The position numbers and the translations under genes were made by a program. From JBGPQJ01 sp963709295 (GTDB lineage Bacteria; Chloroflexota; Anaerolineae; Anaerolineales; Villigracilaceae), in NCBI GenBank assembly GCA_963709295.1, contig CAVPVW010000002.1, positions 572,083-636,082 on the forward strand: 64,000 bases of DNA. Reading direction: 5' to 3'. The notes beneath the pieces were generated by a model. It saw only the letters and a list, made by a program, of their open reading frames with translations, did not search any database and had not been told where the DNA came from. This document shows positions 21,854-30,132 of this stretch, one piece after another (positions within the stretch are counted from its first letter, which is position 1; each line of letters opens with the position of its first letter).

Positions 21854-22899
21854 GACAGCAGGTATGCCATCAGCCACTGGGTGGTGGCGAGGAGCGCTTC
21901 TGTGTGCGTACGCTCGTAGTTGTGCGAAGCGTCCACGCCGGGGCCGATCAACGCCACAGCCACATCGCCGCCCGCCCGCCAGAACGCCTCCCCGTCCGAT
22001 CCGTAGTGGGGATAAATGTCCGTCTTGAACGGGATGCTGTGCTGTTCCGCGATCAGGCGAAGTTTATTGCTCAACTCATGGTGGTAGGGACCACCGCTGT
22101 CCTTGACGCAAAGCGTGACATGGAACTCATCCGATTCCTGGCCGGTTCCGATCGCCGCCATATCCACCGTCACCAGCTCGTGGACCTCGGCGGGGATGCC
22201 CGCTGCCGCGCCGTGCCCCACCTCCTCGTAATTGCTGAAGTGGAAATAGGTCGTCTGTTGCGGCTGCAGACCGGCATCGTGCAGGGATTTAATCGCGGCC
22301 ACAACGCACGCTACGCAGGCTTTGTCATCCAGGAAGCGCGAGCGGATGAAGCCCTCGGTCACTTCCACGCGCGGGTCAAACACGACGAAATCTCCCACCT
22401 GGATGCCCAGTCCGCGCGTCTCATCCATTGACGTAGTAGCGCGCATCCAGCCGGACCTCCATGTTTTCTTCTTTCCTCTGGGTCTCATTGACCTTGGCTC
22501 CATGCACATGGCTGGACGCGTCCTCGAACATATACGAGCCGCGCACACGTTTTCCACTGGCAGTCAGCACCCAGCAGCCTTCGGTCTCGACGCCATTCAG
22601 CAAAAGACCGCCGATACGAGTCAACTTGAGCCGGCCGTTGGGTTTGATCTCCTTGACCATCGCGCCGAGGGTATCCACGTGGGCAGTCAGGGCGCGCGGT
22701 GAACTGCTTTCCTTACCCTCCCAGCGCGCGACCAGTGCGCCTTTGCGCGTGCGGGAGAGGGTCAATTCGGGGAATTGCTTGAGGGTCTTTTCGACAAATG
22801 CAATTGCGGGCTCGGCGTATCCTGTCGGGCTGGGGGTGTTGAGCAGATCAACGAGGAAGATGGTAAGGAAGGAATGTCGATAACGGGAAGAGAAGCCAT
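21850..22899 (-). CDS. M42-family metallopeptidase (two indels)
   Basis: Zinc aminopeptidase of the M42 (tetrahedral aminopeptidase/endoglucanase-M) family. Three frames join into one protein: start MASLPVIDIP at 22899; a break near 22,873 in a CCTTCC run; VDLLNTPSPTGYAEPA; LTAHVDTLGAMV (metal-binding His-x-Asp); a break near 22,440; SRFLDDKACV (bridging Asp); YEEVGHGAA (catalytic Glu pair); MAAIGTGQ; and SDGEAFWRAGGD with a C-terminal SHNYERTH histidine. All metal and catalytic residues are accounted for. It begins one base after the thioesterase stop and overlaps the LLM gene by four bases. Confidence 0.85.
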
Positions 22900-22900
22900 G

Positions 22901-23323
22901 TCAATCTCCCCTTTCATATTCATGGATTTTTGTTCGCCACTTTTGCGGCACTGGAATGGTCTTGTGCTCATGGTAATCAAAAGCCACCAGCGTCGTGGAA
23001 CCCGTGGCGAGTTCCTTCCCATCCGCGCCGTCGATCATTTGATAGTCCATGGACATGGACTTGTTGCCGATGCGGCTGACGCGCACGCCCACCCGCACAT
23101 CCTGCCCGAAATAGATCGGCGCGATGAAGGTGACCTTGGCGTCGGCGATGATGATGCCCACGTCCAGGAATGACTGGTCTTTAGAGAACAACCCCAGATG
23201 GATCAAATAAGAAACGCGCGCCTGCTCGAAAAAGGTCAGGAAACGCGCGTTATTGACGTGACCCTGCGGGTCAAGGTCGCTGTAACGAACTTCGATGGGA
23301 TGAAGGAACCGAAATTCGCCCAT
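22901..23323 (-). CDS. Acyl-CoA thioesterase, 4HBT/YbgC type
   Basis: 140 residues of a single hot-dog fold. The N-terminal signature VRYSDLDPQGHVNNARFLTF carries the catalytic Asp and the GHVNN loop; the central helix is EQARVSYLIHLGL. It hydrolyses acyl-CoA thioesters, chain length unknown. First gene of a leftward set (M42, LLM, prmA). Its ATG is 6 bases from a perfect TATAAT on the minus strand, so the message is probably leaderless. Confidence 0.88.
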   Translation of the reverse strand: MGEFRFLHPIEVRYSDLDPQGHVNNARFLTFFEQARVSYLIHLGLFSKDQSFLDVGIIIADAKVTFIAPIYFGQDVRVGVRVSRIGNKSMSMDYQMIDGADGKELATGSTTLVAFDYHEHKTIPVPQKWRTKIHEYERGD

Positions 23324-23329
23324 AATTGA

Positions 23330-23337
23330 ATTATACT
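23330..23337. promoter_or_regulatory. Overlapping divergent -10 boxes between thioesterase and Cas4-like genes
   Basis: Minus-strand TATAAT (23335-23330) lies 6 bases before the thioesterase ATG at 23323. Plus-strand TATACT (23332-23337) lies 12 bases before the Cas4-like ATG at 23350. Both promoters use nearly the same eight base pairs, so polymerase binding for one gene should exclude the other. Confidence 0.55.
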
Positions 23338-23349
23338 GGCTAACACCTT

Positions 23350-23589
23350 ATGCGAACACTGCGCGCTTCTGAAATCGGTTCCTACCTCTACTGCCGCCGC
23401 GCCTGGTGGTACCACCTGAAGGGACACGAGTCCCAGAACAAGGCGGAACTGGCGGCCGGCTCGTCGCTGCATCAGCAGCACGGGCGCAAGGTATTCGTCT
23501 CTGGCGCCATCCGGATTCTGGCCATGCTCGCCCTGTTGGCGGCGCTGGTTCTGATTGCTTCCTACTGCACCGTTCAAGTCCTTCAATAA
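23350..23589 (+). CDS. Cas4-like nuclease, N-terminal half with membrane helix
   Basis: 79 residues. It begins with a Cas4 N-terminal motif, ASEIGSYLYCRRAWWY, whose cysteine is the first Fe-S ligand in Cas4, followed by ELAAGSSLHQQHG, the helix carrying the histidine of that family. It ends in one transmembrane helix (ILAMLALLAALVLIASY) and a TAA stop. The ATG of the second half follows at once in the same frame. Alone it has no nuclease motifs; with the next protein it makes a full Cas4/PD-(D/E)XK enzyme. Either a true split protein or a single protein with a stop codon in a membrane hairpin. No CRISPR array or other cas gene is in the window. Confidence 0.7.
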   Translation: MRTLRASEIGSYLYCRRAWWYHLKGHESQNKAELAAGSSLHQQHGRKVFVSGAIRILAMLALLAALVLIASYCTVQVLQ

Positions 23590-24102
23590 ATGTTGTACGC
23601 TGCCCTGTTTCTTTTCATCCTTGCCCTGGTGCTGCTCTGGCTCTCATCCAGGCAGCGCAAGGAAGCCGGCCTGCCGGGCGGCAGAATCATCTACACCGAT
23701 ACACGTGCCTGGGGTGAGGTGGAAAAGCCGCTCTACGACTCTCAGCTCGGGCTGACAGGCAAACCCGATTACCTGGTCGAACAGAACGGGCAGATCATCC
23801 CGGTCGAGGTCAAGTCGGGCAAGGCGCCGGACGCCCCCTACGACTCGCACATCTATCAGATCGCCGCCTACTGCCTGCTGGTCCAGCGCGGGATGGGCAA
23901 GCGCCCGCCGTACGGCATCCTCCACTACAGCGACCGCGATTTCGCCGTGGATTACACCCCTGAACTTGAGAGCAACCTGCTGGATGTTCTGGCCGAGATG
24001 CGCCGGGACGAAGTCCGCTCAGGCGTGGCGCGCTCGCATGAAGTACCGGCAAGATGCCATCGCTGCGGCTATCGGGACTTGTGCGACCAGAAGTTATCCT
24101 GA
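23590..24102 (+). CDS. Cas4-like nuclease, catalytic half with N-terminal membrane helix
   Basis: 170 residues. The ATG directly follows the preceding TAA (TAAATG) in the same frame, with no separate Shine-Dalgarno site seen, so reinitiation is likely. A transmembrane helix (LFLFILALVLLWL) followed by SSRQRK puts the rest in the cytoplasm. Then come GKPDYLV (motif II Asp), PVEVKSGKAP (E-x-K), the HIYQIAAYCLLV helix (Gln-x3-Tyr) and a C-terminal C-x2-C-x5-C cluster (CHRCGYRDLC) that would complete an iron-sulfur site with the cysteine of the first half. Probable DNA exonuclease attached to the membrane; role unknown. Confidence 0.72.
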   Translation: MLYAALFLFILALVLLWLSSRQRKEAGLPGGRIIYTDTRAWGEVEKPLYDSQLGLTGKPDYLVEQNGQIIPVEVKSGKAPDAPYDSHIYQIAAYCLLVQRGMGKRPPYGILHYSDRDFAVDYTPELESNLLDVLAEMRRDEVRSGVARSHEVPARCHRCGYRDLCDQKLS

Positions 24103-24135
24103 ATCTACCAACTTTTCTCCAATTCCCCATCACCC

Positions 24136-24144
24136 TGCTATAAT
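24136..24144 (+). promoter_or_regulatory. Extended -10 promoter of NAD kinase, near-leaderless
   Basis: TGCTATAAT ends 9 bases before the ATG at 24154, so transcription would start about at the start codon. No good -35 is seen. Confidence 0.55.
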
Positions 24145-24153
24145 ATAGAACAT

Positions 24154-25021
24154 ATGACTGATAAGGTCGTTCCATCGCGCATCGTGATCACCGCCCACCC
24201 CAAGCTGCCGGAAGCGATGAGGGAAGCCGCCCTCATTTCCGAGTACCTCAAAGGCAGGGGCTTCGACGCGCCGCACGGGTCGCTCAATGACGAGGGCCTG
24301 CGCAAGCAAGTCAAGCAGGGTCAGTTCGACCTGCTGATCGCGGTAGGCGGAGACGGGACCATGCTGCGCGCCGCCCATCTTTGCGCGCCGAGCGGCGTCC
24401 CCATCCTGGGCATCAACCAGGGCCGGCTGGGCTTCCTGTTCCAGACCGAAAGCCAAAAATGGCAGGACATGGTCGACTCGCTCCTGAAGGGCGATGCCTG
24501 GATCGAGAACCGCATGATGCTGCGCGTGGAACACCTGCGCGGAGGGGAGATCATCAGCACGTGGCACGCGCTGAATGACGCCGTCGTCAGCCGCGGGCAG
24601 TTCGTCCGCCCGGTGCATCTCTCCGCCAGCGTGGATGGACTCAAGCTGGCCACCTATGTCGCCGACGGGTTGATCGCCTCCACCCCCACCGGCTCCACCG
24701 CCTACGCACTGGCCGCCGGACGGTCCCATCCTGCCTCCCGAACTGCGCAACATCCTGCTCATCCCGATCGCGCCGCATCTTTCCGTGGACCGGGCGGTCG
24801 TGTTCTCCGAGGGTTCTTCGGTTAGAATTACCGTCCTGAGCGAGAATACCGTCATGAGCGTGGACGGTCAGACTCCCATCGGGCTGGCAGAGGACGACCA
24901 CGTGGACATCCGCGCCGGGGAATATTCCGCCAGGTTCATCCGTTTCGGCGATGCCGGCTATTTTTATCGTAACCTGACCACACACATGAATCAAAATCCC
25001 ACCATAGGACTTAGACGATGA
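24154..25021 (+). CDS. nadK: NAD kinase (one indel)
   Basis: ATP-NAD kinase, about 288 residues once repaired, the usual size. Motifs: AVGGDGTMLRAA (GGDG catalytic loop), GINQGRLGFLF (NxGxLGFL), NDAVVSRG (the NE/D motif) and ASTPTGSTAYALAAG. Just after AAG the frame breaks near 24,717 and continues as GPILPPELRNILLIP, then MSVDGQ. It phosphorylates NAD to NADP in the cytoplasm. Its TGA overlaps the next ATG (ATGA at 25018). Confidence 0.92.
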
Positions 25022-25542
25022 CCGACACCAACATCCCAACCCTTTTCTGCGCCAACCACCCCGCTGTTGAAACCACGCTGCGCTGCAACCGCTGCGAAAA
25101 ACCCATCTGCCCGGAATGTGCGGTACTCACCCCCACCGGCTATCGCTGCAAGGAATGCGTCAAGAGCCAGCAGAAGGTCTTTGACACCGCTGAAACCAGG
25201 GATTTTATATTGGGCTTCCTCGTCGCAGCCATCTTGTCCTGGCTGGCCAGCCTGCTGTTTCTTCTTATCAGCGTGATCGGATTTTTCGGGTTTATTATCG
25301 CGATGGCTGCCGCGCCCACCGCTGGCGTTATCATTTCTGAAGGTGTGCGCATGGCCACCCGCAAGCACCGCTCGAGGGGTTTATTCATCACCATTGCCGT
25401 TGCCGTCGTCCTGGGCTCGCTGCCGGTGATCCTGTTCAACTTGACCAATCTGTACGGCCTGATCTTTCAGGGTATTTATCTCGCCCTGGTCCTGCCCACT
25501 GTTTTTTACCGCCTCTCAGGCATTCAACTATTCAAGCGTTAA
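25018..25542 (+). CDS. B-box zinc-finger membrane protein
   Basis: 174 residues. The N-terminus is a B-box-type zinc finger (CANHP, CNRCEKPICPECAV, GYRCKEC) followed by three to four hydrophobic helices (ILGFLVAAILSWLASLLFLL, IAVAVVLGSLPVILF, then IYLALVLPTVFYRL). This pairing of a cytoplasmic B-box with a small membrane domain is frequent in Chloroflexota and Actinobacteriota; its task is not known. Coupled to nadK by a four-base overlap and followed three bases later by recN. Confidence 0.75.
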   Translation: MTDTNIPTLFCANHPAVETTLRCNRCEKPICPECAVLTPTGYRCKECVKSQQKVFDTAETRDFILGFLVAAILSWLASLLFLLISVIGFFGFIIAMAAAPTAGVIISEGVRMATRKHRSRGLFITIAVAVVLGSLPVILFNLTNLYGLIFQGIYLALVLPTVFYRLSGIQLFKR

Positions 25543-25545
25543 CCC

Positions 25546-27277
25546 ATGCTGACCGAACTGCGCATCGAGAATTTCGCCATCATTGACCGGCTCGAACTCG
25601 GATTCGAGTCCGGGCTGATCATCTTCACCGGCGAGACCGGCGCGGGCAAATCCATCATCATGGATGCCGTGGAAATGCTGCTCGGCGGACGGGCGGAGAC
25701 CACACTCATTCGCACCGACGCTGACCGCGCCTCGGTGGAGGGCGTGTTCAAGATCGCCGGCGCGGCCGGCGATCCCATCCGCGAGATTCTCGGGCGCGAG
25801 GAGCTGCTCGACGATCAAAATTATGCCACTCTCGCGCGCGAAGTGCGCCGCGAAGGGCGCAGCATTGCCCGCGTCAACGGGCGCACGGTCAACGTGGGTT
25901 TGCTCAAGGAGATCGGCGCCTGCCTGGTGGATGTCCACGGGCAGACGGAGCATCTCTCCCTGCTGGATGTACGCACGCACCTGGGTCTGCTGGACCGCTT
26001 CGCCGATGCCGGCGACGCGCTTGCGTCCTACCGAAAAACCTATGCTTCCCTCCAGTCCATCCGCCGCGAGTTGAATGACCTGCGCAATGCCCAAAAGGAT
26101 GCCGACCGCCGCCTGGAAATGCTCACCTTCCAGGCCGAGGAGATCGAAGCCGCGCGGCTGAAACCCGGCGAAGACGAGGAACTCAAGCAGGAGAGCGACC
26201 GCCTCGCCAATGCAGAAAAACTGGCCGACTCTCGCGCAGGAGGCGCTCGCCGTTCTGGATGAAGGCACGCCCGATGCGCCCGCCGCCACCGACCTGTTCG
26301 GGCAGGCGGATAAAGCCCTGCAGACCCTCAGCGCCATCGACACCTCCCAGTCCGAGCTGGCAAACCGGGCCGCTGTCACTCTTGATTACCTGACCGATCT
26401 TGCCCGCGACGTGCGCGATTACCTCGACAGCATAGAGTTCAACCCCAAGCGTCTGGAGCAGGTCGAGGAACGGCTGGACATGATTCACCGCCTGCAGAAG
26501 AAGTATGGCGGCACGATCGAATCCGTGGTCGCCTTTGGCCTCCAGGCGCGCAAAGACCTCGAAACCATTTCGAATGCCGCTGAAAAGATCGCCGAACTGG
26601 AAGGGAAAGAAGCCAGCCTCCTGCAGACCTTGTCCAAGCAGGCACAGTCACTTTCCTCAAAGAGGAAATCTGCAGCCGACAAACTCGCCAAGGGCATCGA
26701 AGGTGAACTGGACGACCTCAAGATGGCCTCCGCACGGTTCGGCGCCGATTTCCAGACCCGCCCTGATCCTAACGGGATTCCCCTCGCGGACGGGAGCCTG
26801 GTCGGATTCGACGGGACCGGCTTCGACCGGGTCGAGTTCCTGGTCGCACCCAACCCGGGTGAGGGACTGAAGCCACTGGCAAAAATCGCCTCAGGCGGCG
26901 AGACCTCCCGTCTCATGCTGGCATTGAAGAACACCCTGGCACGCGCGGACCAGATCCCCACCTTGATCTTCGACGAGATCGACCAGGGCATCGGCGGGCG
27001 GGTAGGCGCGGTCGTCGGCCAGAAACTATGGAATTTGGGGCAGGCACACCAGGTCATGGTCATCACCCACCTGCCGCAGCTGGCTGCCTTTGGCGACCAG
27101 CACTTCCAGGTGCAGAAGTTAATACAGGACGGCCGCACGCTCACCCAGGTGAAGGGGCTGGACGGCGAGGACCGCACCCTCGAACTGGCACAGATGCTCG
27201 GAGAGGTCAGCGAAGGGACGCTGCGCTCCGCGCATGAGATCCAGCAATCAGCCCGGGCGGCACAAAAGAAGAAATAG
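25546..27277 (+). CDS. recN: DNA repair protein RecN (one indel)
   Basis: SMC-like ATPase of double-strand-break repair, about 576 residues after repair. The N-terminal ATPase half has IENFAIIDRLELGFESGL and Walker A TGETGAGKSIIM, with VDVHGQTEHLSLL in the conserved HGQ box. A coiled coil follows and the frame breaks near 26,222 (NAEKLA to TLAQEALAVLDEG). The C-terminal half has the signature KIASGGETSRLMLALKN, Walker B TLIFDEIDQGIGG and VITHLPQLAAFGDQHF. Three bases after the B-box gene; a terminator follows. Confidence 0.95.
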
Positions 27278-27295
27278 ACATTTCAACAAATCGGG

Positions 27296-27322
27296 AGCGG
27301 GGTCGAGAGACTCCGCTTTTTT
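27296..27322 (+). terminator. Rho-independent terminator after recN
   Basis: AGCGGGGTC and GACTCCGCT pair (27296-27317, one mismatch) around a GAGA loop, followed by TTTTT. It separates recN from the next thioesterase gene. Confidence 0.8.
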
Positions 27323-27345
27323 ATGAGACAGGAGCACTCTCCCAA

Positions 27346-27789
27346 ATGATCAGGATCTACCGGCACGAAATCCAGGTGCCTCCATCGGCGATTGATGAGA
27401 ATGGGCACGTCAACAATGTGCAGTACGTCCAGTGGATGCAGGATGCCGCGGTTCAGCATTCCAACGCCGCCGGCTGCACGCAGGTCACCCTTGAGCTGGG
27501 GGCCACCTGGGTCATTCGCAGCCACAAAATCGAATATCTTCGCCCGGCCTTCCAGGGCGACCACCTGGTAGTCCTGACCTGGGTCTCCAACTTTCGCAAG
27601 GTGCGGTCGCTACGCAAGTACCGTTTCTTCCGCGTTTCGGACAAGGCGGTGCTCGCCAACGGCGAAACGGACTGGGTGCTGGTCAATTCACAGAACGGGC
27701 GCCCAATGGCCATCCCGGAGCATCTTGCTGCCGTGTTCGAGATGGTTCCGAATGACGCAGAACCTTCGGATCTCGACAGTCCGACTTAA
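27346..27789 (+). CDS. Acyl-CoA thioesterase, 4HBT/FatA-like hot-dog protein
   Basis: 147 residues, single hot-dog domain. The N-terminal catalytic loop is PPSAIDENGHVNNVQYVQWM (Asp/Glu and GHVNN), followed by the helix QDAAVQHS. A typical edge strand, RSHKIEYLRPAFQGDHLVV, comes next. Related to the thioesterase at 22901 only at family level; two separate enzymes within 5 kb. Substrate unassigned. Confidence 0.85.
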   Translation: MIRIYRHEIQVPPSAIDENGHVNNVQYVQWMQDAAVQHSNAAGCTQVTLELGATWVIRSHKIEYLRPAFQGDHLVVLTWVSNFRKVRSLRKYRFFRVSDKAVLANGETDWVLVNSQNGRPMAIPEHLAAVFEMVPNDAEPSDLDSPT

Positions 27790-27829
27790 AGTTTATCATC
27801 TTTGCAAGTTACACGAAATTAGTACTTTA

Positions 27830-28073
27830 GGTTGAGTGACTGAACTGAAGTTCTAGATGATAATGGGGATGGTAATTACGAAGAGATTATCGGAACGCGG
27901 GCAGGGTCCTGCGTTGCAGCCGGTAGTGATGCGTCTGGGGAATCACTAACGGCTGTTCATTTCATAAGTCCATTCTCACCAAAGTCTATTAAAATTCTAA
28001 GTAAAATTACATTGACCCGAGCCTCAAGTTTTGATACATTTGAGCAGCTTGCTCTTCATTTTGTGGAATCCTG
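27830..28073 (+). pseudogene. Possible remnant of a calcium-loop (FG-GAP/dockerin-like) protein
   Basis: The 290-base gap between the thioesterase and the PucC-like gene has one frame, open from a TGA near 27,842 to 28,073, that contains DDNGDGNYEEIIG, the Asp-x-Asp-x-Asp calcium-loop pattern of FG-GAP or dockerin repeats. It has no start codon, and the base composition looks more AT-rich than its neighbours. It may be the tail of a deleted surface protein, or chance. Confidence 0.3.
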
Positions 28074-28081
28074 AAGGTCAC

Positions 28082-29374
28082 ATGCTGCTCAAACGCATTC
28101 AACTCGGACTGATCCATGTTGCGGTCGCCATGACGCTGGTACCCATCAACAGCACCCTCAACCGGGTGATGATCAACGAGCTGGCAATTTCCGCCACGGT
28201 GGTGGCGATGCTCGCCTCCCTCCCCTATCTGTTTGCTCCCATGCAGGTGGCCATCGGCGCCTATTCCGACCGGCATCCCGTCTTTGGGCTCCGGCGCACT
28301 CCCTACATCGTCCTCGGCCTGATCCTGTGCGTGACAGGCGTTGTCATATCTCCGCTGGCTGCCTATACCCTCGCGAGTGGAAACCTGTGGGGCTACGTGA
28401 TCGCCGTGCTGGCCTTCGGCGCCTGGGGCATGGGTTACAACCTGTCCAGCGTGTCCTACCTTTCGCTGGCGGATGACATCTCCGCGGAAAACGAGCGGGG
28501 CAAGACCATCGCGGTGATGTGGTTCATGATGATCGTCGGCATCATATTCACTGCCATCGCCATCAGCCGGATGGTGGACCCGTACACGCCGGCAGCCCTC
28601 GAGAGGTCGTTCCTGCTGGTGGGCGGAACTGCGCTCATTTTAGGCTTGCTGGGATTGATCCGGCTCGAGCCTCGGTCAACCGGTCAGCCGCACTCCCGCT
28701 CCTACACCATCAAGGAAATGACTTCCGCCATCACGGCCAATCCCGTGGCGAAATTATTTTTCATCTATCTCTGGCTGCTGTTGGCGGCGATCCTGGGTCA
28801 GGATATCCTGCTGGAGCCGTTCGGCGCGCAGGCTTTCGGGATGACTGTCCGCGAGACGACCCGCATCACCTCGTTGTGGGGGGTGTTCGTGCTGGCTGCC
28901 ATCCTCGCGGCCGGTGCGCTGGAGCGACGGGTCGCCCGCCGCAGCATGGCCCAAACAGGGAATGTTGGGGCGTTGCTCGGGTTTCTCGTCATCATTGCCA
29001 GCGGAGGCCTGGGCAGTTTGAGCATCTTCTACACCGGTGTCGCCTTGCTGGGAATCGGCACAGGGCTTTCAACGGTCGCCAATCTCTCGCTGATGTTCGA
29101 CCTTACCGTGCCAGAAAAAGTCGGGCTGTTCATCGGCGCATGGGGCTTGTCCAATGCCCTGTCGCGCCTGACCGGCTCCGTTCTGGGAGGCGTGGTGCGG
29201 GATGTGGTCACCCAGGTGACGGGTGAGCTGTTGTCCGGTTACATGGTGGTGTTTGGGATCGAAGCCGGCTTGATGGTGGTGGCTATCCTGATGCTCTCCA
29301 GAATCGACGTGGCCGCCTTCCGCAGGCGGGCCGAAGCGCCATCCGTCATCGAGCGCGCGGCCATGACAGATTAG
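28082..29374 (+). CDS. PucC-family major facilitator transporter
   Basis: About 430 residues with 12 predicted helices. The start region LLKRIQLGLIHVAVAMTL, the loop YSDRHPVFGLRRTPYIVLG and the LYL-type helix NLSSVSYLSLADDISAENERGKT follow the PucC/LhaA pattern. Family members are tied to bacteriochlorophyll and light-harvesting assembly, but homologs occur in genomes without photosynthesis, and no bch or puf gene is visible here. The ATG at 28082 with AAGG upstream is preferred to an earlier start, since LLKRIQLG is the family's N-terminus. Possibly a tetrapyrrole or other carrier. It is followed nine bases later by an HTH regulator. Confidence 0.8.
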   Translation: MLLKRIQLGLIHVAVAMTLVPINSTLNRVMINELAISATVVAMLASLPYLFAPMQVAIGAYSDRHPVFGLRRTPYIVLGLILCVTGVVISPLAAYTLASGNLWGYVIAVLAFGAWGMGYNLSSVSYLSLADDISAENERGKTIAVMWFMMIVGIIFTAIAISRMVDPYTPAALERSFLLVGGTALILGLLGLIRLEPRSTGQPHSRSYTIKEMTSAITANPVAKLFFIYLWLLLAAILGQDILLEPFGAQAFGMTVRETTRITSLWGVFVLAAILAAGALERRVARRSMAQTGNVGALLGFLVIIASGGLGSLSIFYTGVALLGIGTGLSTVANLSLMFDLTVPEKVGLFIGAWGLSNALSRLTGSVLGGVVRDVVTQVTGELLSGYMVVFGIEAGLMVVAILMLSRIDVAAFRRRAEAPSVIERAAMTD

Positions 29375-29382
29375 CGATATCC

Positions 29383-30021
29383 ATGGCTAAAAAACGAATC
29401 GACAATGATTGGATTTCACTGACCGAGGCGGCAGAGGCCCTGGGTGTTCATCCCAGCACCGTCCGCAATTGGTCCGACAGCGGTGCGCTGCCCGTGTACC
29501 GCACGACCGGCGGGCACCGCCGCTACAAGCGCTCCGAGCTGGAACTCTGGTCGCAGTCCAAGCGGCAGCAACACCCGGTGATTCCAGTCGAGTTGATGAA
29601 AGCGGCAGTGCGCCAGATCCGCGTCCACGTTGCGGAGGGCAGCCTGGAAGAGGAAACCTGGTATCAAAAACTCGACGAGGAAGCCCGCACCCAATACCGG
29701 CTGAGCGGAGGGGTGCTTGCCCGCGGATTGATGAACTATCTCTCTGAAGAAAAAGACGGTGCGTCTGATGAAGCCCGGTCACTGGGATATGAATACGCCT
29801 CGCGCGCACAGCGGAACCAATTGAACAGCGCTGAAGCCACGCGCGCTTTCCTGTTCTTCCGCAACTTGCTGATGGAGGCGGTCATGCGTCAGCTGGCCAA
29901 CTCGAACATCTCCTCGAAGGATGCCTGGCATTTGCTCTCGCGCGTGATTGCCTTCACCGACCAAATTCAACTGGCACTGCTGGATACCTTTATCGCCTAT
30001 AAAACATCCCGGCATGGATAA
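29383..30021 (+). CDS. Excisionase/MerR-type HTH regulator with C-terminal helical sensor domain
   Basis: 212 residues. The first 60 residues form a MerR/BldC-like winged helix (LTEAAEALGVHPSTVRNWSD, YRTTGGHRRYKRSELELW). The rest is an all-helical domain of about 150 residues with no cysteine or vitamin B12 motif; its pattern (GYEYASRAQRNQLNSAEATRAFLFFR) resembles the RsbRD/histidine-kinase N-terminal helical bundles. It lies nine bases after the PucC-like carrier and probably responds to the same condition. Signal unknown. Confidence 0.72.
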   Translation: MAKKRIDNDWISLTEAAEALGVHPSTVRNWSDSGALPVYRTTGGHRRYKRSELELWSQSKRQQHPVIPVELMKAAVRQIRVHVAEGSLEEETWYQKLDEEARTQYRLSGGVLARGLMNYLSEEKDGASDEARSLGYEYASRAQRNQLNSAEATRAFLFFRNLLMEAVMRQLANSNISSKDAWHLLSRVIAFTDQIQLALLDTFIAYKTSRHG

Positions 30022-30022
30022 C

Positions 30023-30064
30023 CCCCGCAAACAAGCTTTCCAACCTTGAACGCGGGGCTTTTTT
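30023..30064 (+). terminator. Probable terminator after the HTH regulator
   Basis: CCCCGC (30023-30028) pairs with GCGGGG (30052-30057), followed by CTTTTTT. The loop is long (23 bases), so strength is uncertain. Confidence 0.6.
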
Positions 30065-30100
30065 CTTATGACACTCCTATAAAAGCAACCCAAGCGCCTG

Positions 30101-30109
30101 TGCTATAAT
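30101..30109 (+). promoter_or_regulatory. Extended -10 promoter of secA
   Basis: TGCTATAAT, 23 bases before the secA ATG; no -35 resembling TTGACA. The expected mRNA start near 30,116 leaves a leader of about 17 bases containing the AAGGGA ribosome site (30121-30126). Confidence 0.6.
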
Positions 30110-30132
30110 TTCCCTTCCGAAAGGGATTTTTC

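Noticed and set aside
23350..24102. CRISPR-Cas locus around the Cas4-like genes
   Set aside because: No repeat-spacer array and no cas1, cas2 or effector gene is present in either direction.
28082..29374. Evidence that the organism is phototrophic
   Set aside because: A PucC-family protein alone is not enough, and no bacteriochlorophyll or reaction-centre gene is seen.
30111..30126. A TCCCTT/AAGGGA hairpin covering the secA ribosome site, as an RNA switch
   Set aside because: The extended -10 at 30101-30109 places the mRNA start near 30,116, so the 5' arm would mostly not be transcribed.
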